DNA of 64,000 bases from an uncultured Clostridia bacterium (GTDB lineage Bacteria; Bacillota; Clostridia; Oscillospirales; Ruminococcaceae). A program made the position numbers and the translations under genes. Below, piece after piece: positions 60,990-64,000 of this stretch (within the stretch, counting starts at the first letter, position 1; each line of letters opens with the position of its first letter). The DNA lies in the NCBI GenBank assembly GCA_947589035.1, contig CANPYZ010000005.1, forward strand, positions 1 through 64,000. Direction: 5' to 3'. Under the pieces are notes generated by a model that was not told the DNA's origin, made no database searches, and was given only the letters and a program-made list of their open reading frames with translations.

Positions 60990-62153
60990 TTAAAGAATCG
61001 AAAGTTCTTGTTTCGAAATGTCAAAATATTCTTCAAGAATGGCGATATAATACCGGAAAACGATTTTCCCGTTGTAATACATAATATCGCCTTCTTCAGG
61101 AATGCCTAATTGAGCGAGGTCGTCGTCGGTTAAATCGGAAAGTTTCACTGTCCGAAGGTCTTCTACAATAATGCCGAGCCGTTCTTTTTCGTCGTCAGTC
61201 ATTTGATCCAACATAAGCTGTGTTTCATCTGTTTCAATAACTTGCTGTTCTCTTGCGCCGAGGGCAATGACTGTCTGATGATATTCTTCCGGCATCATGG
61301 AAAGCACCTGACCATTATTGAATGTTACCTGATAAGCGGCTTTTCCGAGTAACTCCATTTGATGGTCACTGAGACTGACTTCAATATTATCAGAAATTTT
61401 ATTCAGCTTGTCCGTGATTTGCTGACGGCTTTCCGTCTCCCATTTAATTTCGATATTTTCCGGTTCGAGAAGGGGACGTTCCACAACAACATCATGAGAA
61501 AGACCTCTGATTTTGAACCAGAATAACTGGTAATAGACTTTGTCCATGGTGTTACTTTCCACGGAAACTCTTGTGCTGCCGTTGGAGCTGTCTGTTGTGT
61601 TATATACTTCATACCGGTATAATCCGGAAGGGGAAACGCCTTCTTGCACGGTACTGGTCACTGTTGCCGGAGCGAACAAAGAATTTACTACGAAATAAAT
61701 CAGTGAACCGAGTAAGTAAATCAGTAAAAAGATTGTTCCCCAGACAGTTTTAGCAGTTTCTCCGAGTCCTGAAAGGAAAAATATAATCAGCGAAACTGCG
61801 AGAATTGGTGTAAGAATCCACCATTGACCGAAATAAATCATTACCGGAAAAACCATAACCGGAAGCATAATTAAACTGCATAGTTTAGTGAGGAGTTGTT
61901 TTCTGGTGTACAACATGACTGCCAGTGCAACAACGGAAATTCCGGTAACAATCATACAGGCTTTAGGAATATCCATTAAAACAAGTTGATAAAAAATAGA
62001 ATGATAGGCGAAAAACACCACAATTGCACAATACAGTACACTAAGCAAAGACAAAATTCGCTTGACCCAGATAATATAATTCGGCGTTGCTTTTTTCTCT
62101 GTGGTTTCTGCATGGGCAATATGTTGATGCCGTATTGCGGAAGCTTTACTCAT
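60990..62153 (-). CDS. multi-pass membrane protein of unknown function
   Basis: 387 aa. An N-terminal cytosolic tail with His (HQHIAHAETTEKK), then about five or six membrane helices (~28-165), then a large soluble C-terminal part (~170-387) of mixed beta and alpha character with SGLYRYEVYNTTDSSNGSTR and QMTDDEKERLGIIVEDLRTV segments. The late repeat-like DLTDDDLAQLGI and MTDDEKERLGI share a (T/D)DD(E/D)xxxLGI pattern. AAAGGA precedes the ATG. I recognise no family; the position next to tRNA genes says little. Confidence 0.65.
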   Translation of the reverse strand: MSKASAIRHQHIAHAETTEKKATPNYIIWVKRILSLLSVLYCAIVVFFAYHSIFYQLVLMDIPKACMIVTGISVVALAVMLYTRKQLLTKLCSLIMLPVMVFPVMIYFGQWWILTPILAVSLIIFFLSGLGETAKTVWGTIFLLIYLLGSLIYFVVNSLFAPATVTSTVQEGVSPSGLYRYEVYNTTDSSNGSTRVSVESNTMDKVYYQLFWFKIRGLSHDVVVERPLLEPENIEIKWETESRQQITDKLNKISDNIEVSLSDHQMELLGKAAYQVTFNNGQVLSMMPEEYHQTVIALGAREQQVIETDETQLMLDQMTDDEKERLGIIVEDLRTVKLSDLTDDDLAQLGIPEEGDIMYYNGKIVFRYYIAILEEYFDISKQELSIL

Positions 62154-62279
62154 GATTCGAATTATCCTTTCTTTCGTAATTTGTAAATAAACAGATGCGT
62201 CTTAAAATATTATACCATTTTTATTCAGAAATGGCAAGTAGTTTCTGAAAATTCTTTTCAAATTTTTTAAAAAAAATAC

Positions 62280-62308
62280 TTGACAAATGAGAACAGATGT
62301 GTTATACT
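62280..62308 (+). promoter_or_regulatory. promoter of the trp T-box leader
   Basis: TTGACA, a 17-base spacer, TATACT. Confidence 0.85.
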
Positions 62309-62309
62309 G

Positions 62310-62592
62310 AAAATAGTTTCAATGTGATAAATCCGTTGAACAGAAGTAAGTAACTTTAGTAAACAATGTTCAGAGAGCCGCTGGCTGATGAAAATGCGGT
62401 ACATATGCACTAAAGAGAATGGGTCTGTGAGGAGCAAAGGAGAATGAAAAGTATCCTGCGCCGTTATGCTCAACGTTATCTGAGCAGGATATGTCAGTAT
62501 CCGGAAAAGGGACAGTTCAGGGAACTGTCTGAATTTGGGTGGCACCACGGTCAATCGTCCCATAGTATTATGGGGAGATTGGCATTTTTTAT
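62310..62592 (+). promoter_or_regulatory. Trp-specific T-box leader with terminator
   Basis: The T-box element TGGGTGGCACCACGG is at 62536-62550. A terminator hairpin CAATCGTCCCATA / TATGGGGAGATTG (62552-62581) followed by a T run comes next; the T-box pairs with its 5' half in the antiterminator. In stem I (AACAG ... CTGT) the codon after GAA is TGG at 62420-62422, the Trp specifier. Uncharged tRNA-Trp should switch the leader to read-through, so trpE is induced by tryptophan starvation. Confidence 0.9.
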
Positions 62593-62635
62593 GCCTTTGC
62601 AGAATGCACAGAAATCAGACAAGGAGGGAATTTTT

Positions 62636-64000
62636 ATGCTGTTTCCATCATTGGAGGAAGTCAAAACGCTTGCCGGACAGTATACCACAATTCCGGTATT
62701 TTTCACTTTTCCGGCGGATCACAGAACGCCGGTAAGCATTTACACGGCATTAGCGGAAAAAGAAGAAAATGCTTTTTTGCTTGAGAGTGTCAGCAATGGA
62801 ACGCAATGGGACAGATATTCATTTATTGGATTTCACCCCGTTCAGGAAATCCGTTCACAGGGAACGCAAATGCATATCCTTACTGAACAGCATCATGAAA
62901 CAATCACGGAAGAGAACCCTTTCCGGAAATTACAGGCAATGCTTGAACAAAGAACATCACCGAAATTTGATGATTTGCCGTATTTTACAGGGGGGTTAAT
63001 CGGGTATTTCGCCTATGATGCAGTAAGATACACAGAAAAGAAATTAACAGGCGTTCCGGAAGATGACATTCAAATGCCGGATATTCATTTGTTCGGGTAT
63101 GATGAACTTGTTGCCTATGACCACTTGAATAGTAATGCTTTAGTGATAATTAATCTGCACACGGAAAAAAATCTGGAAGAACAATATCAACATGCGGAAC
63201 AAAGAGCAATAGAACTTGCTGCTAAAATTGACCAGAGCGACTGCCGGGGACAGTATCGTGACGATGAACCCGCAATACAGGTAAATTCCAACGTGACGAA
63301 AGAAGAATATATTTCTATGGTGAATCAGGCGAAAGAAAAAATTTACGCCGGAGATATTTTTCAGGTTGTGTTATCACAGCGGTTTGAAATTGAAAATCCG
63401 CCGTCAAGTTTTGAAGTATACCGCCGTTTACGGGCAACGAATCCGTCGCCATATTTATATTATTTCAAAACGAAAGAATATGAAATTGCAGGCGCATCAC
63501 CGGAATTATTAGTTAAAGTGAATGATGGCATTGCTTCAACGAGACCAATTGCCGGAACACGTCCGAGAGGGAAAACCCGTCAGGAAGATTTAGCCTTAGA
63601 GAAATCGCTTTTCGCAGATGAAAAAGAGCGTGCAGAACATACCATGCTTGTAGATTTAGGGCGGAATGATTTAGGGCGAGTCAGTGAATATGGTTCAGTA
63701 GAAGCGACAGACTTCATGTATGTGGAAAGATATTCTAAAGTGATGCATTTAGTTTCTGATGTCAGAGGGAAACTCAAACTGGAATGCAAACCTTTAGATG
63801 CTTTACAGTCAGTATTACCAGCAGGAACGCTTTCAGGTGCGCCGAAAGTCAGAGCAATGGAAATTATTGACGAACTGGAAAATAAAAAGCGTGGTCTTTA
63901 CGGGGGAACGGTTGGTTATTTCGGGTATAACGGAGAAATTAATACTTGCATAGCCATCAGGACAATTTTATTCCGGAATGGAAAAGCTTACATTCAGGCG
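62636..64000 (+). CDS. trpE: anthranilate synthase component I, partial
   Basis: 455 codons are seen and the frame is open at the window edge, so the C-terminus is missing (about 30-40 residues by family length). It makes anthranilate from chorismate with the TrpG glutaminase. Seen: the feedback Trp-binding motif AFLLESVSNG, GGLIGYFAYDAVRY, the chorismate core IFQVVLSQRFE, ASPELLVKV, STRPIAGTRPRG, LVDLGRNDLGRV and LSGAPKVRAMEII. GGAGG precedes the ATG. Control: T-box attenuation plus feedback inhibition. Confidence 0.96.
   Translation, partial: MLFPSLEEVKTLAGQYTTIPVFFTFPADHRTPVSIYTALAEKEENAFLLESVSNGTQWDRYSFIGFHPVQEIRSQGTQMHILTEQHHETITEENPFRKLQAMLEQRTSPKFDDLPYFTGGLIGYFAYDAVRYTEKKLTGVPEDDIQMPDIHLFGYDELVAYDHLNSNALVIINLHTEKNLEEQYQHAEQRAIELAAKIDQSDCRGQYRDDEPAIQVNSNVTKEEYISMVNQAKEKIYAGDIFQVVLSQRFEIENPPSSFEVYRRLRATNPSPYLYYFKTKEYEIAGASPELLVKVNDGIASTRPIAGTRPRGKTRQEDLALEKSLFADEKERAEHTMLVDLGRNDLGRVSEYGSVEATDFMYVERYSKVMHLVSDVRGKLKLECKPLDALQSVLPAGTLSGAPKVRAMEIIDELENKKRGLYGGTVGYFGYNGEINTCIAIRTILFRNGKAYIQA

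Overview
This window looks like chromosomal DNA from a low-GC Firmicute of the Clostridia, most likely a Ruminococcus-like member of the Oscillospiraceae. The evidence is the low GC, lysine synthesis through LL-diaminopimelate aminotransferase, an L10 leader and a Trp T-box, mreBCD-PBP2-min-mgsA gene order, sporulation-type genes (spoVG, BofA-like, SpoIIQ-like) in an otherwise housekeeping region, and a Thr-rich lipoprotein of the kind common in ruminococci. The genus is inference. I see no phage genes, insertion sequences or CRISPR array; essentially all of the window is core genome. Most promoters read TTGACA-N17-TATAAT, many with an extended TG-10.

Layout. 1-2850: end of a 5S rRNA, a CarD regulator, a Thr-rich lipoprotein and (-) GAPDH. 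3.0-8.5 kb: a degenerate sensor-kinase-like protein and an ABC/FtsX pair with a very long extracellular heptad-repeat arm. 8.5-8.9 kb: tRNA-Val-Asp-Gly-Cys. 9.0-11.1 kb (-): dapF-dapL. 11.2-15.6 kb: the M16 pair YfmF/YfmH, lgt and folD. 15.7-25 kb: a beta-CASP nuclease (-), pcrA, thyX, a DJ-1 protein, 5-FTHF cyclo-ligase, mltG, a U32 protein and a CPBP protease. 25-30.5 kb: an M23 endopeptidase (-), a heterodimeric ABC exporter and small membrane proteins. 30.5-36.2 kb: a 2-hydroxyacid dehydrogenase, proB-proA, a low-complexity repeat protein and tyrA. 36.2-37.4 kb: L10 leader, rplJ, rplL. 37.4-38.6 kb (-): a four-gene small-protein operon ending in a BofA-like gene. 38.7-42.6 kb: a YfcE phosphoesterase, a YfhO protein, a NUDIX hydrolase and spoVG (-). 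42.8-47.9 kb: murC, a LexA-like gene, zapA, a large U32 gene, dut and a DUF4321 gene. 47.9-53.8 kb: mreB-mreC-mreD, PBP2, minD and an mgsA-like gene. 53.9-57 kb: hisS-aspS. 57-60.6 kb: a 23-codon Lys-rich ORF, hsp20, and a VWA/metallopeptidase-like plus MoxR ATPase pair. 60.7-64 kb: tRNA-Leu and tRNA-Ser, a membrane protein (-), and a Trp T-box followed by trpE, which runs off the window.

Working together, many genes serve envelope growth and division (dapF, dapL, murC, mltG, mreBCD, PBP2, zapA, minD, lgt, M23) and nucleotide/folate or amino-acid supply (thyX, folD, 5-FCL, dut, proBA, tyrA, trpE). The least conventional parts are proteins that keep a family's fold signature but have lost its key residues: a MinD without its C-terminal membrane-targeting helix, a methylglyoxal-synthase-like protein without catalytic Asp, a LexA-like protein without cleavage site or protease dyad, a kinase-like protein without ATP-site motifs, and a VWA protein whose HExxH reads HMxxH. 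The small-protein operon with the BofA-like gene is the best candidate for an undescribed functional unit.
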